Below, one piece after another: positions 1 to 8,023 of a stretch of DNA of 64,000 nt (its first letter is position 1; each line of letters opens with the position of its first letter). Position numbers and translations under genes: made by a program. A model generated the notes under the pieces. It saw nothing but the letters and a program-made list of their open reading frames with translations, did no database searches and was not told the origin of the DNA. This stretch comes from Pseudocitrobacter cyperus (lineage in GTDB: Bacteria > Pseudomonadota > Gammaproteobacteria > Enterobacterales > Enterobacteriaceae): positions 248,001-312,000 of the forward strand of contig NZ_JAYMYY010000001.1 in assembly GCF_039889165.1 (NCBI RefSeq), read 5' to 3'.

Positions 1-114
1 TTCGAGCGTGACGTGAAAGCCGCTATGCGTAAATGGCGTTACGAAGCCGGTAAGCCGGGCAATGGCTTAATCATGAATATTGAGTTCCGCCTCAAAGGCG
101 TACAGATGAGCTAA
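1..114 (+). CDS. TonB-family protein, C-terminal end (partial)
   Basis: The window opens inside a reading frame that runs to TAA at 112-114 and encodes 37 residues. These contain the FERDVKAAMRKWRYE and GKPGNG segments, which match the C-terminal domain of TonB, the periplasmic domain that touches the TonB box of outer-membrane receptors and passes on proton-motive energy from ExbB/ExbD. The last residues (IEFRLKGVQMS) differ from those I remember for E. coli TonB, so this may be tonB itself in a rearranged place or a paralogue. In E. coli K-12 tonB is not next to yniA. The N-terminal anchor and proline-rich spacer lie outside the window. Confidence 0.75.
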   Translation, partial: FERDVKAAMRKWRYEAGKPGNGLIMNIEFRLKGVQMS

Positions 115-118
115 ACAG

Positions 119-145
119 AAAAGCCCCCATGTTTGGGGGCTTTTG
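119..145. terminator. Rho-independent terminator after the TonB-family gene
   Basis: AAAAGCCCCC, a 6-base loop and GGGGGCTTTT form a symmetrical hairpin flanked by A and T runs. It lies between the convergent ends of the TonB-family gene and yniA and can serve both strands. Confidence 0.85.
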
Positions 146-168
146 CTATCTGATTTACGCTGCCTGAT

Positions 169-1029
169 TTACGCTGCCAGCACATTATCGAGCGCTTTCT
201 GCGCAATCACCAGATGTTGCCCCCCGAACAGGATCGCCCGGTTAAACAGGGTATAGAGCTGATAGACCGACTGACGTTCCAGAAAATCTGCCGGTAACGG
301 TGAGACAGATTGATACCCATCATAGATCTGTGGCGGCTGCTCCGGATGCAATGGCAGCATCGCCAGGTCACACTCACGGTCACCCCAATAACATGCCGGA
401 TCAAAAATATAGGGGCCGTTGGGGCCGAGCGCGCAGTTATTAGACCATAAATCGCCATGGAGCAATGCGGGTTGTGGTTGATGTGAACTCAGACGTTGCT
501 GGACATGATCGACAATGGCGTCAATATCGCCAAATTCCATACCCTTTTCCGCCGCCAGTTCCAGTTGCCAGCCGATACGCTGCTCGGCAAAAAAGGTGGC
601 CCAGCGTCGTTGCCAGGCATTAGGCTGTGGGGTGGTGGAGAGATCGTTGTCAAAATCGAGGCCAAACTGGGGTTGATCGCTCCACTGGTGGAGTCGGGCA
701 AGCTGTTGCCCCAGCAGGAAAGCATTGTGCGCGTCAAGCGGGCGGGGAGGGAGATACTCCATCACCAGAAAGCTATAGTCGCGATCTGCGCCGACGGCAA
801 AAACCTCCGGTACCGATACGGTTTTGCTGCGTGACAGCAGTTCGAGCTGGTCAGCTTCCGCGGTGAAGATAGGTAATAACTCACGTTCGTCACATTTAAC
901 AAAGAGGTCGCGCCCCGCGTAGCGAATGTGCCATGCGGCGTGGATCTCACCGCCTGGCAGTTCGTTGCGCTGCTCGATTTCCCCTTTGCCGAGTTGTTCA
1001 CTTAACAGGTTACCGATCGCTTGCCACAT
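169..1029 (-). CDS. yniA: Fructosamine kinase family protein YniA
   Basis: The 286-residue protein matches E. coli YniA in length and sequence throughout. It belongs to the fructosamine/ketosamine-3-kinase family (protein-kinase-like fold), whose members phosphorylate glycated amines so that the sugar adduct decays. The catalytic loop LLHGDLWSNN and the metal-binding FDPACYWGDRE segment are intact. The ATG at 1029 was chosen because GGGGAGAG precedes it at good spacing and the protein then starts MWQAI as in E. coli; an in-frame start nine codons upstream has no such support. The physiological substrate is not known. Confidence 0.93.
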   Translation of the reverse strand: MWQAIGNLLSEQLGKGEIEQRNELPGGEIHAAWHIRYAGRDLFVKCDERELLPIFTAEADQLELLSRSKTVSVPEVFAVGADRDYSFLVMEYLPPRPLDAHNAFLLGQQLARLHQWSDQPQFGLDFDNDLSTTPQPNAWQRRWATFFAEQRIGWQLELAAEKGMEFGDIDAIVDHVQQRLSSHQPQPALLHGDLWSNNCALGPNGPYIFDPACYWGDRECDLAMLPLHPEQPPQIYDGYQSVSPLPADFLERQSVYQLYTLFNRAILFGGQHLVIAQKALDNVLAA

Positions 1030-1134
1030 GATGTCTCTCCCCATGTTTTCTGCCATATCATAAGGTTAGCGCACAAATGCGGTGCAAAAACTCGAACTAA
1101 CGCACAACCACGACTTAAAATGCCACAACAGCAT

Positions 1135-1419
1135 TTATTGATCTTTCAACCACTGTTCGAATGTGATGACCTCCACCTCTACCGGTTTACCGATGGCGGT
1201 GTTGGCAAGGCCGACGACCAGTTCTTTAATTTCTTCAACGGATTGCAGGGTTATTAGCCCAAAGGAGTTGGTGCCAGGCTCATGCACCTTGCCTTCATCA
1301 TCGCTCAACGTTAGCGTAAATCCGGCTCGCGTCAGGTGATTATTGAGCTCATTGAGTTCGGTTAGCGTCTCTTCCTTGAATTTAATGGTCACGATATAAC
1401 GGGTGACATCACCGCTCAT
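1135..1419 (-). CDS. ydiZ: Small protein YdiZ, GhoS-like
   Basis: A 94-residue cytoplasmic protein corresponding to E. coli YdiZ, between pfkB and yniA as in K-12. By eye it lines up with the antitoxin endoribonuclease GhoS (YjdK): YIVT near the N-terminus, an acidic DDEG turn, a TNSFGLIT strand, an EEIKELV helix and a closing EVITFEQWL segment. This suggests the same ferredoxin-like, Cas2-like fold. No GhoT-like membrane toxin lies beside it, so RNase or antitoxin activity is only inferred. Confidence 0.85.
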   Translation of the reverse strand: MSGDVTRYIVTIKFKEETLTELNELNNHLTRAGFTLTLSDDEGKVHEPGTNSFGLITLQSVEEIKELVVGLANTAIGKPVEVEVITFEQWLKDQ

Positions 1420-1464
1420 ATTTTCACCTCATTGTTAACAATGGCGTTTGTTAGCATAGTCGAA

Positions 1465-1488
1465 AGCCCGGATTTCGCGACCCGGGCT
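1465..1488 (-). terminator. Probable terminator downstream of pfkB
   Basis: AGCCCGG and CCGGGCT pair around a 10-base loop just past the pfkB stop. The tail on the minus strand is only TTTC, so termination may be weak, allowing some reading into ydiZ. Confidence 0.5.
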
Positions 1489-1499
1489 GGCGGTTGTTA

Positions 1500-2432
1500 T
1501 TACTTACGGGATAAATAGTCGAAGATCTGCTGCGTATTTTCGTGTGAGCACAGGCGGGTGCCTTGGTTGATGGTGGCTGCACTCCCGGCGGCTACGCCGT
1601 AACGCACCATCTCATCGAGCCCGGCGTTTTCCGCCAGTTTCAGCACCATTGCCCCAACCATACTGTCGCCCGCGCCCACCGTGCTCTGGCTCTTAATCGG
1701 CGGAGGAACGACCTGCACGCAGCTATTTGCGTCAACGGCGAGCGCGCCCTGGGCCCCCAGTGAAACCACCACGCGCTCAGCTTTCCCACTGCGCACGATC
1801 TCTTCAGCCGCATTACGGACATCATCAGGCTGAATTAACTTGCGCTGAACGAGTGCGCTGAGCTCCTTCTGGTTGGGTTTTACCAACTCAATGTTACCGA
1901 TATCCAGTGCGGTAGCCAGCGCGTCGCCGGAACTATCCACCACACAGCGCACACCTTTTTTCTGGGCCGATTTGATCAGTGCGGCAAAGCGTTCGAGACT
2001 CACGCCAGGAGGAAGGCTACCGCTGATAACCAACAGTGAACCGGCGTCAATCCGGGTCACTTTCTCTTCCAGCTTGTGGATCTCGTCTTCCTTTAGCGCT
2101 GCGCCGGGCATTACGAAGCGATACTGTTCTCCGCTGGTTTCAACGTGAACATGTAAATTCTGGCGCGTCCACTCGCTGGTTTCTACGCATTCAACGTTGA
2201 CACGTTCGCCAGTCAGCAGGGTCGCGAGATGTTCTCCCGTTGCGCCGCCGACCGGAAAAATTGCTGTCGCTTCGCCGCCTAAAAATGTAATCGCGCGCGC
2301 CACGTTGATGCCGCCACCGCCGGGTTCAAATACCGGCGAACTGCAACGGAGTTTTCCTTCCGGATAAATTTGTGGTGTTTGCGTGGCGCTGTCGAGTGAT
2401 GGGGCGAATGTGAGCGTATAGATTTTAACCAT
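1500..2432 (-). CDS. pfkB: 6-phosphofructokinase II
   Basis: Phosphorylates fructose 6-phosphate with ATP in glycolysis; this is the minor, PfkB-type enzyme of the ribokinase superfamily, unrelated to PfkA. The 310-residue protein carries the N-terminal GGGGINVARA glycine motif and the C-terminal anion-hole/catalytic-base motif TVGAGDSMVGA, the two PfkB signatures. Family length is 309. The start is fixed by a strong GGGAGG ribosome-binding site about 8 bases upstream. It is divergent from ydiY across a 315-bp gap. Confidence 0.97.
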   Translation of the reverse strand: MVKIYTLTFAPSLDSATQTPQIYPEGKLRCSSPVFEPGGGGINVARAITFLGGEATAIFPVGGATGEHLATLLTGERVNVECVETSEWTRQNLHVHVETSGEQYRFVMPGAALKEDEIHKLEEKVTRIDAGSLLVISGSLPPGVSLERFAALIKSAQKKGVRCVVDSSGDALATALDIGNIELVKPNQKELSALVQRKLIQPDDVRNAAEEIVRSGKAERVVVSLGAQGALAVDANSCVQVVPPPIKSQSTVGAGDSMVGAMVLKLAENAGLDEMVRYGVAAGSAATINQGTRLCSHENTQQIFDYLSRK

Positions 2433-2625
2433 AACGAATACCTCCCTTTATGACCTTACGGCCAGACTTATCTCAGTCAGAATATAAGTCTGGCACCGAA
2501 AGGGGGAGAGTGAAAGTAACAACATCATAATTTTCAATAAAATGGATACTTTTACATGCCACTATCTATATGAAATAAAGCGCGTTTTGAGATCGTTCTT
2601 ATTCAAAAAATGAAAGAAGAATTCA

Positions 2626-2654
2626 TTGCTATGTTATGCGGCGCTTTTTATAAT
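2626..2654 (+). promoter_or_regulatory. Sigma-70-type promoter ahead of ydiY
   Basis: TTGCTA at 2626-2631 and a perfect TATAAT at 2649-2654 are separated by 17 bp. Transcription would start near 2661, only about 7 bases before the ATG of a 27-codon ORF and about 43 bases before an intrinsic terminator. The rest of the 315-bp pfkB-ydiY gap is AT-rich and shows no other gene. Confidence 0.6.
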
Positions 2655-2667
2655 TTGTTACCTTTCT

Positions 2668-2751
2668 ATGGACCGTCTGTCGTTGATCCTCGCGAAAGTT
2701 TCCGGGACCGTTAAGGTCTCTTTTTTTGTTGTACGGACTCTTAATAAATGA
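2668..2751 (+). CDS. Possible leader peptide upstream of ydiY
   Basis: A 27-codon ORF (starting MDRLSLILAKV, ending RTLNK) begins 7-8 bases after the predicted transcription start and ends in TGA that overlaps the ydiY ATG (ATGA), the usual arrangement for translational coupling. It runs through the hairpin and T-run at 2704-2727, so a ribosome translating it would disrupt the terminator. There is almost no 5' leader and no clear ribosome-binding site, so initiation would be leaderless-like. It may be chance; conservation in relatives would decide. Confidence 0.3.
   Translation: MDRLSLILAKVSGTVKVSFFVVRTLNK
2704..2727 (+). terminator. Intrinsic terminator inside the ydiY leader
   Basis: GGGACC pairs with GGTCTC (one G-U) around a 5-base loop, directly followed by seven T. 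It lies 20 bp before the ydiY start and about 43-66 bases after the predicted transcription start, so transcripts should end here unless termination is prevented. This looks like an attenuator or the 3' end of a short RNA. Confidence 0.6.
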
Positions 2752-3506
2752 AGCTTTTGAAGACAGTACCCGCGGCTGTGATGCTGCTGGGGGGCGTGTT
2801 TGCGTCAATGTATGCAGCCGCTGATGATTCCGTTTTTACTGTCATGGATGACCCTTCCTCCGCGAAGAAGCCTTTTGAAGGCACCGTTAATGCAGGCTAT
2901 CTGGCCCAATCGGGTAACACAAAAAGTTCTTCTCTGACCGCTGATTCCACCATGACCTGGTATGGTAATACGACAGCCTGGTCGTTATGGGGAAACGCCA
3001 GTAATACCTCTTCGAATGATGAGCGTTCCTCCGAAAAATATGCGGTGGGCGGGCGTAGCCGTTATAACATGACGGATATGGACTACTTATTTGGCCAGGC
3101 CAGTTGGCTGACCGACCGTTATAATGGCTACCGCGAACGTGACGTATTCACTGCCGGTTATGGTCGCCAGTTCCTCAACGGGCCGGTACATAGCTTCCGT
3201 TTTGAATTTGGCCCGGGTGTACGTTATGACAAGTACACAACCGATGAAACGAAAACACAGGCGCTGGGGTATGCTTCAGGCACCTATGCCTGGCAAATGA
3301 CGGACACGGCGAAGTTTACTCAGGGCGTATCCGTCTTCGGCGCTGACGACACCACGGTCAATTCAGAAAGCGCGATGAACGTCGCCATCAATGAACATTT
3401 TGGCCTGAAAGTGGCGTATAACGTCACCTGGAACTCCGAACCTCCAGCCTCCGCACCGGAGCATACCGACCGCCGTACCACGGTTTCCCTCGGTTATAAA
3501 ATGTAG
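2748..3506 (+). CDS. ydiY: DUF481 outer-membrane protein YdiY
   Basis: A 252-residue exported protein, the same length as E. coli YdiY and closely similar along its length. The N-terminus has a positively charged start, a hydrophobic core and a likely cleavage after YAAA. The remainder is rich in alternating aromatic/polar strands and ends in a C-terminal aromatic-basic motif, as expected for a small beta-barrel (DUF481). Function is not established. The weak ribosome-binding site and the overlapping upstream ORF suggest that its expression depends on leader translation or antitermination. Confidence 0.93.
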   Translation: MKLLKTVPAAVMLLGGVFASMYAAADDSVFTVMDDPSSAKKPFEGTVNAGYLAQSGNTKSSSLTADSTMTWYGNTTAWSLWGNASNTSSNDERSSEKYAVGGRSRYNMTDMDYLFGQASWLTDRYNGYRERDVFTAGYGRQFLNGPVHSFRFEFGPGVRYDKYTTDETKTQALGYASGTYAWQMTDTAKFTQGVSVFGADDTTVNSESAMNVAINEHFGLKVAYNVTWNSEPPASAPEHTDRRTTVSLGYKM

Positions 3507-3510
3507 TTTT

Positions 3511-3539
3511 AAACAGGCCGGAATTATTTCGGCCTGTTT
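3511..3539 (+). terminator. Terminator after ydiY
   Basis: AAACAGGCC and GGCCTGTTT pair around an AT-rich loop immediately after the ydiY stop. Confidence 0.85.
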
Positions 3540-3776
3540 GTCATAAATTACGCCAGAGTGTACTATTAAATTCTCAACGCCGTTTTAATTTTAATAAAAA
3601 GAAATATTCTCCATAATATCTCCATAATTGATTTTATTGATATATTTTTACTTACTTTGACACGAAAAGCTAAATAATGGGGCTGGTCAAAAGTGTGATC
3701 TGGATCTACACTATCAACAAGGGCGAAAAATGACGTCCGGATCCAAAAGTGATAATCAAACCAGAGAATAACCAAT

Positions 3777-4013
3777 ATGAAAAATATTAACATCGCAACA
3801 GCAGCAGTTGTGCTGTCTGCACTTTCATTCGGTGTATTTGCCGCTGAACCTGCAACGCCTTCTGCCAGTATTCCTGCAACCCAACACGTCGGTATTACCT
3901 CCGCACACGACGTAGAAGCGGGCTCTAACATCGCACCTGGCTCCCAGTCCACTGGCCATTCAATGGATGATGCCTTCAATGTACACACCCTGGTTGCGGG
4001 TGAGTGGTCCTGA
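3777..4013 (+). CDS. Small exported protein of unknown function
   Basis: Encodes 78 residues. A signal peptide is clear: MKN, a hydrophobic stretch rich in Ala/Val/Leu/Ser, and likely cleavage at VFAA-EP. That leaves a mature peptide of about 55 residues, rich in Ser, Thr, Ala and His, with no cysteine. The signal peptide and the HVGITSA segment faintly recall the start of DUF1471 stress proteins (BhsA family), but the DUF1471 C-terminal half is absent. GAGAATAACCAAT precedes the ATG and a strong terminator follows, so it looks like a single-gene unit. E. coli K-12 has the arpB pseudogene near this position instead. I do not recognise the gene. Confidence 0.7.
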   Translation: MKNINIATAAVVLSALSFGVFAAEPATPSASIPATQHVGITSAHDVEAGSNIAPGSQSTGHSMDDAFNVHTLVAGEWS

Positions 4014-4061
4014 TAGTGTTACACCGTAAATAATAAGCGGTTCTTATTGTTGGGTGGTGAG

Positions 4062-4098
4062 AAAAAACCGGGTAGAGATGTACCGGTTTTTCTGTTTT
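4062..4098 (+). terminator. Terminator after the small exported protein
   Basis: AAAAACCGG and CCGGTTTTT pair around an 11-base loop and are followed by TCTGTTTTT. Confidence 0.85.
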
Positions 4099-4380
4099 TG
4101 CGTTTTAGCCTATTTGAAATTAATTGTCGGAATCGTCTGTGAAATAGCGAATGCATAATTTTTGCGGTTCTGGTAAGCCGATAGTCATCCTGCCTTTTTG
4201 TTTCTTTTACCCTGGTATTAAAATCATCGCGTTGCCATTACGCTATTTTTCCTCTTACTTCTTCAACAATTCGTCCCCGCCCGCATCCCACAGTACCGGG
4301 ATGGAGGTAAAAGCAGCATCAGAAGCAGGGAAGGGTAATTGCGACTTTAATCACGCAACAATGATGTGTAAACTAGCTTG
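4099..4380. other. Non-coding stretch upstream of thrS
   Basis: No convincing gene. An 84-codon open frame at 4151-4405 has no ribosome-binding site and runs into the thrS operator, so I do not call it. The segment should hold the thrS promoter; TAAACT at 4369-4374 is a possible -10 element, but no good -35 is visible at the right distance. Confidence 0.5.
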
Positions 4381-4544
4381 CGGTGTTATCAGCAGGCGGA
4401 TGTAGGTGGTGTCTGTACCTCGTATCGGTGCCTCATATTTCGCAGAGTGAAGCGGGAATCAGTCCATAACTTGTTGATAAATTTCATTATATTGTTTTGT
4501 ATGTGCTCTTTCGTGTGGGGCACCACTGCAAATAAGGACATAAC
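4381..4544 (+). promoter_or_regulatory. thrS translational operator (tRNA-Thr-like leader)
   Basis: In E. coli threonyl-tRNA synthetase represses its own translation by binding leader hairpins that imitate the tRNA-Thr anticodon arm. Both are visible here. Near the start codon, GTGCTC pairs with GGGCAC around a loop holding CGT at 4512-4514 (-33 to -31 from the ATG). Upstream, GTACC pairs with GGTGC around a loop holding CGT at 4421-4423. CGU is the threonine anticodon sequence these arms display. The single-stranded AATAAGGAC before the ATG provides the ribosome-binding site. Confidence 0.8.
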
Positions 4545-6473
4545 ATGCCTGTAATTACTCTTCCTGATGGCAGCCAACGCCATTACGACCACGCAGTAAG
4601 CCCAATGGATGTGGCTCTGGATATCGGTCCAGGGCTGGCTAAAGCCACTATCGCTGGCCGCGTTAATGGTGAACTGGTCGATGCGTCTGATGTGATTGAA
4701 AACGATGCGACTCTCTCTCTGATTACTGCAAAGAATGAGGAAGGGCTGGAGATCATTCGTCACTCCTGCGCGCACCTGCTCGGCCACGCTATTAAGCAAC
4801 TTTGGCCGAACACCAAAATGGCTATCGGTCCGGTTATCGACAACGGTTTCTACTATGACGTTGATCTTGACCATACCCTGACCCAGGAAGACATCGATGC
4901 GCTCGAAAAACGTATGCACGAGCTCGCCGAGAAAAATTATGATGTCATCAAGAAGAAAGTGAGCTGGCATGAAGCCCGCGAGACTTTTGTGAAGCGTGGT
5001 GAAACCTATAAAGTCACCATCCTTGATGAAAACATCGCTCATGATGATAAGCCTGGCTTGTATCATCACGAAGAATACGTCGACATGTGCCGTGGCCCGC
5101 ACGTGCCGAATATGCGTTTCTGCCATAACTTCAAACTGATGAAAACAGCAGGCGCGTACTGGCGTGGTGACAGCGACAATAAAATGTTGCAGCGTATCTA
5201 CGGTACCGCGTGGGCAGATAAAAAGGCGCTGAATGCCTATCTGCAACGTCTGGAAGAAGCAGCGAAACGCGATCACCGTAAAATCGGTAAGCAGCTTGAC
5301 CTGTACCACATGCAGGAAGAAGCGCCGGGTATGGTCTTCTGGCACAACGACGGCTGGACTATCTTCCGTGAACTGGAAGTGTTCGTGCGTTCGAAACTGA
5401 AAGAGTACCAGTACCAGGAAGTGAAAGGCCCATTCATGATGGACCGCGTGCTGTGGGAAAAAACCGGCCACTGGGATAACTACAAAGATGCGATGTTCAC
5501 CACCTCTTCTGAGAACCGTGAATATTGCATCAAACCGATGAACTGCCCAGGCCACGTTCAGATCTTCAACCAGGGTCTGAAATCCTACCGCGACCTGCCG
5601 CTGCGTATGGCGGAATTTGGTAGCTGCCATCGTAACGAGCCGTCAGGCGCGCTGCATGGCCTGATGCGTGTACGTGGCTTCACTCAGGATGATGCGCATA
5701 TCTTCTGTACAGAAGAGCAAATCCGCGATGAAGTGAACGCCTGTATTCGTATGGTCTACGATATGTACAGCACTTTTGGCTTCGAGAAGATCGTCGTCAA
5801 GCTCTCCACTCGCCCGGAAAAACGTATCGGTAGCGACGAGATGTGGGATCGTGCTGAGGCGGACTTAGCGGTTGCGCTGGAAGAGAACAACATCCCGTTT
5901 GAGTATCAACTGGGTGAAGGCGCATTCTACGGTCCGAAAATTGAATTTACCCTGTATGACTGCCTCGATCGTGCATGGCAGTGCGGTACTGTACAGCTAG
6001 ACTTCTCCTTGCCGTCTCGTTTGAGCGCCTCTTATGTGGGCGAAGACAACGAACGCAAGGTACCGGTAATGATTCACCGCGCGATTCTCGGTTCTATGGA
6101 GCGCTTTATCGGCATCCTGACCGAAGAGTTTGCAGGCTTCTTCCCAACCTGGCTTGCGCCAGTGCAGGTAGTGGTCATGAATATTACTGATTCTCAGTCT
6201 GAATATGTTAACGAATTGACCCGTAAACTACAAAATGCAGGCATTCGTGTAAAAGCGGACTTGAGAAATGAGAAGATTGGCTTTAAAATCCGCGAGCACA
6301 CTTTACGTCGTGTCCCTTATATGTTGGTCTGTGGTGATAAAGAGGTGGAAGCAGGCAAAGTGGCCGTTCGCACCCGCCGCGGTAAAGACTTGGGCAGCCT
6401 GGACGTAAATGAAGTGATCGAAAAGCTGCAACAAGAGATTCGCAGCCGCAGTCTTCAACAACTGGAGGAATAA
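4545..6473 (+). CDS. thrS: Threonyl-tRNA synthetase
   Basis: Charges tRNA-Thr with threonine in the cytosol. The 642-residue product equals the E. coli length. In order: TGS domain (about 1-61), editing domain with the HxxxH motif HSCAH near residue 73, the class II catalytic core with CPGH, the motif 2 arginine in CHRNEPSGALHG, and motif 3 near GSMERFIG, then the C-terminal anticodon-binding domain. Zinc ligands are the CPGH cysteine and two histidines. It heads the cluster thrS-infC-rpmI-rplT-pheST-ihfA and is controlled by the leader operator just upstream. Confidence 0.99.
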   Translation: MPVITLPDGSQRHYDHAVSPMDVALDIGPGLAKATIAGRVNGELVDASDVIENDATLSLITAKNEEGLEIIRHSCAHLLGHAIKQLWPNTKMAIGPVIDNGFYYDVDLDHTLTQEDIDALEKRMHELAEKNYDVIKKKVSWHEARETFVKRGETYKVTILDENIAHDDKPGLYHHEEYVDMCRGPHVPNMRFCHNFKLMKTAGAYWRGDSDNKMLQRIYGTAWADKKALNAYLQRLEEAAKRDHRKIGKQLDLYHMQEEAPGMVFWHNDGWTIFRELEVFVRSKLKEYQYQEVKGPFMMDRVLWEKTGHWDNYKDAMFTTSSENREYCIKPMNCPGHVQIFNQGLKSYRDLPLRMAEFGSCHRNEPSGALHGLMRVRGFTQDDAHIFCTEEQIRDEVNACIRMVYDMYSTFGFEKIVVKLSTRPEKRIGSDEMWDRAEADLAVALEENNIPFEYQLGEGAFYGPKIEFTLYDCLDRAWQCGTVQLDFSLPSRLSASYVGEDNERKVPVMIHRAILGSMERFIGILTEEFAGFFPTWLAPVQVVVMNITDSQSEYVNELTRKLQNAGIRVKADLRNEKIGFKIREHTLRRVPYMLVCGDKEVEAGKVAVRTRRGKDLGSLDVNEVIEKLQQEIRSRSLQQLEE

Positions 6474-6476
6474 GGT

Positions 6477-7019
6477 ATTAAAGGCGGAAAACGAGTTCAA
6501 ACGGCACGTCCGAATCGTATCAATGGCGAGATTCGCGCCCAGGAAGTTCGCTTAACTGGTCTGGAAGGTGAGCAACTGGGGATTGTGAGTCTGAGAGAAG
6601 CAATCGAAAAGGCTGAAGAAGCTGGAGTAGATTTAGTTGAAATCAGCCCTAACGCCGAACCGCCAGTTTGTCGTATCATGGACTACGGCAAGTTCCTTTA
6701 TGAAAAAAGTAAGTCTTCTAAGGAACAGAAGAAAAAGCAAAAAGTTATCCAGGTTAAGGAAATTAAATTCCGTCCTGGTACCGACGATGGCGATTATCAG
6801 GTAAAACTCCGCAGCCTGATTCGCTTTCTGGAAGATGGCGATAAGGCCAAGATCACACTGCGTTTCCGCGGTCGTGAGATGGCCCACCAACAGATTGGTA
6901 TGGAAGTGCTGACGCGCGTCCGTGACGATCTGAGTGAACTGGCAGTAGTCGAATCCTTCCCTACGAAGATCGAAGGCCGCCAGATGATCATGGTGCTCGC
7001 TCCTAAGAAGAAACAGTAA
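6477..7019 (+). CDS. infC: Translation initiation factor IF-3 (AUU start)
   Basis: IF-3 binds the 30S subunit, keeps it apart from 50S and checks initiator tRNA and start codon. Extending the frame upstream of the internal GTG at 6585 to the rare start ATT at 6477, three bases after the thrS stop, gives exactly 180 residues, the E. coli length. GGAGGAATAAGGT within the end of thrS is the ribosome-binding site. IF-3 discriminates against AUU, so the codon is the basis of its known autoregulation. N-domain, lysine-rich linker (KSSKEQKKKQK) and C-domain (REMAHQQIG) are all present. Confidence 0.97.
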   Translation: MKGGKRVQTARPNRINGEIRAQEVRLTGLEGEQLGIVSLREAIEKAEEAGVDLVEISPNAEPPVCRIMDYGKFLYEKSKSSKEQKKKQKVIQVKEIKFRPGTDDGDYQVKLRSLIRFLEDGDKAKITLRFRGREMAHQQIGMEVLTRVRDDLSELAVVESFPTKIEGRQMIMVLAPKKKQ

Positions 7020-7309
<290 letters not shown>

Positions 7310-7340
7310 GCCGTTAACGTTTTTTTAACTTTTTAATTAG

Positions 7341-7718
<378 letters not shown>

Positions 7719-7726
7719 GCCAGTTG

Positions 7727-7752
7727 AAGAGGGAGCTTGTCTCCCTCTTTTC
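7727..7752 (+). terminator. Terminator after rplT
   Basis: AAGAGGGAG and CTCCCTCTT pair around CTTGT and run into TTTTC. Some readthrough into pheM-pheST is expected from the E. coli arrangement. Confidence 0.85.
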
Positions 7753-7839
7753 GTTTCAACACTATCAAAACATTGACTTTTATTGTGGTAAGTCTTTCAA
7801 TAAACGTCTTACAGTTTTTACCATTAAGGTAACGCAAGC

Positions 7840-7884
7840 ATGAATGCTGCTATTTTCCGCTTCTTTTTTTACTTTAGCACCTGA
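7840..7884 (+). CDS. pheM: Phenylalanine leader peptide
   Basis: ATG at 7840 opens a 14-residue peptide, [14 protein letters not shown], with five phenylalanine codons, identical to the E. coli pheST leader peptide as I remember it. Slow reading of these codons when charged tRNA-Phe is short lets an antiterminator form and raises pheST transcription. TAAGGTAACGCAAGC precedes it. Confidence 0.95.
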
Positions 7885-7932
7885 AACCAGGAGGCTAGCG
7901 CGTGAAAGAAGAAACGAAAAACAGCGCCTGAA

Positions 7933-7956
7933 AGCCTCCCCAGTGGAGGCTTTTTT
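7933..7956 (+). terminator. pheST attenuator
   Basis: AGCCTCC and GGAGGCT pair around a short loop and run into TTTTTT, about 50 bases after the pheM stop: the classic attenuation terminator. Confidence 0.92.
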
Positions 7957-8023
7957 CGTATGTGCAGCACACAAAAGTTAAGTCCAACGAACCAGTGTCT
8001 TCACCGACACAATGAGGAAAACC

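Noticed and set aside
1021..1257. Plus-strand frame between yniA and ydiZ
   Set aside because: Covers the 3' half of ydiZ in antisense and has no supporting signal.
4151..4405. 84-codon plus-strand frame upstream of thrS
   Set aside because: No ribosome-binding site, no family pattern, and it runs into the thrS operator.
4389..5630. Long open frame (413 codons) on the minus strand
   Set aside because: It lies wholly opposite thrS, has no family resemblance and no ribosome-binding site; it results from codon bias of the real gene.
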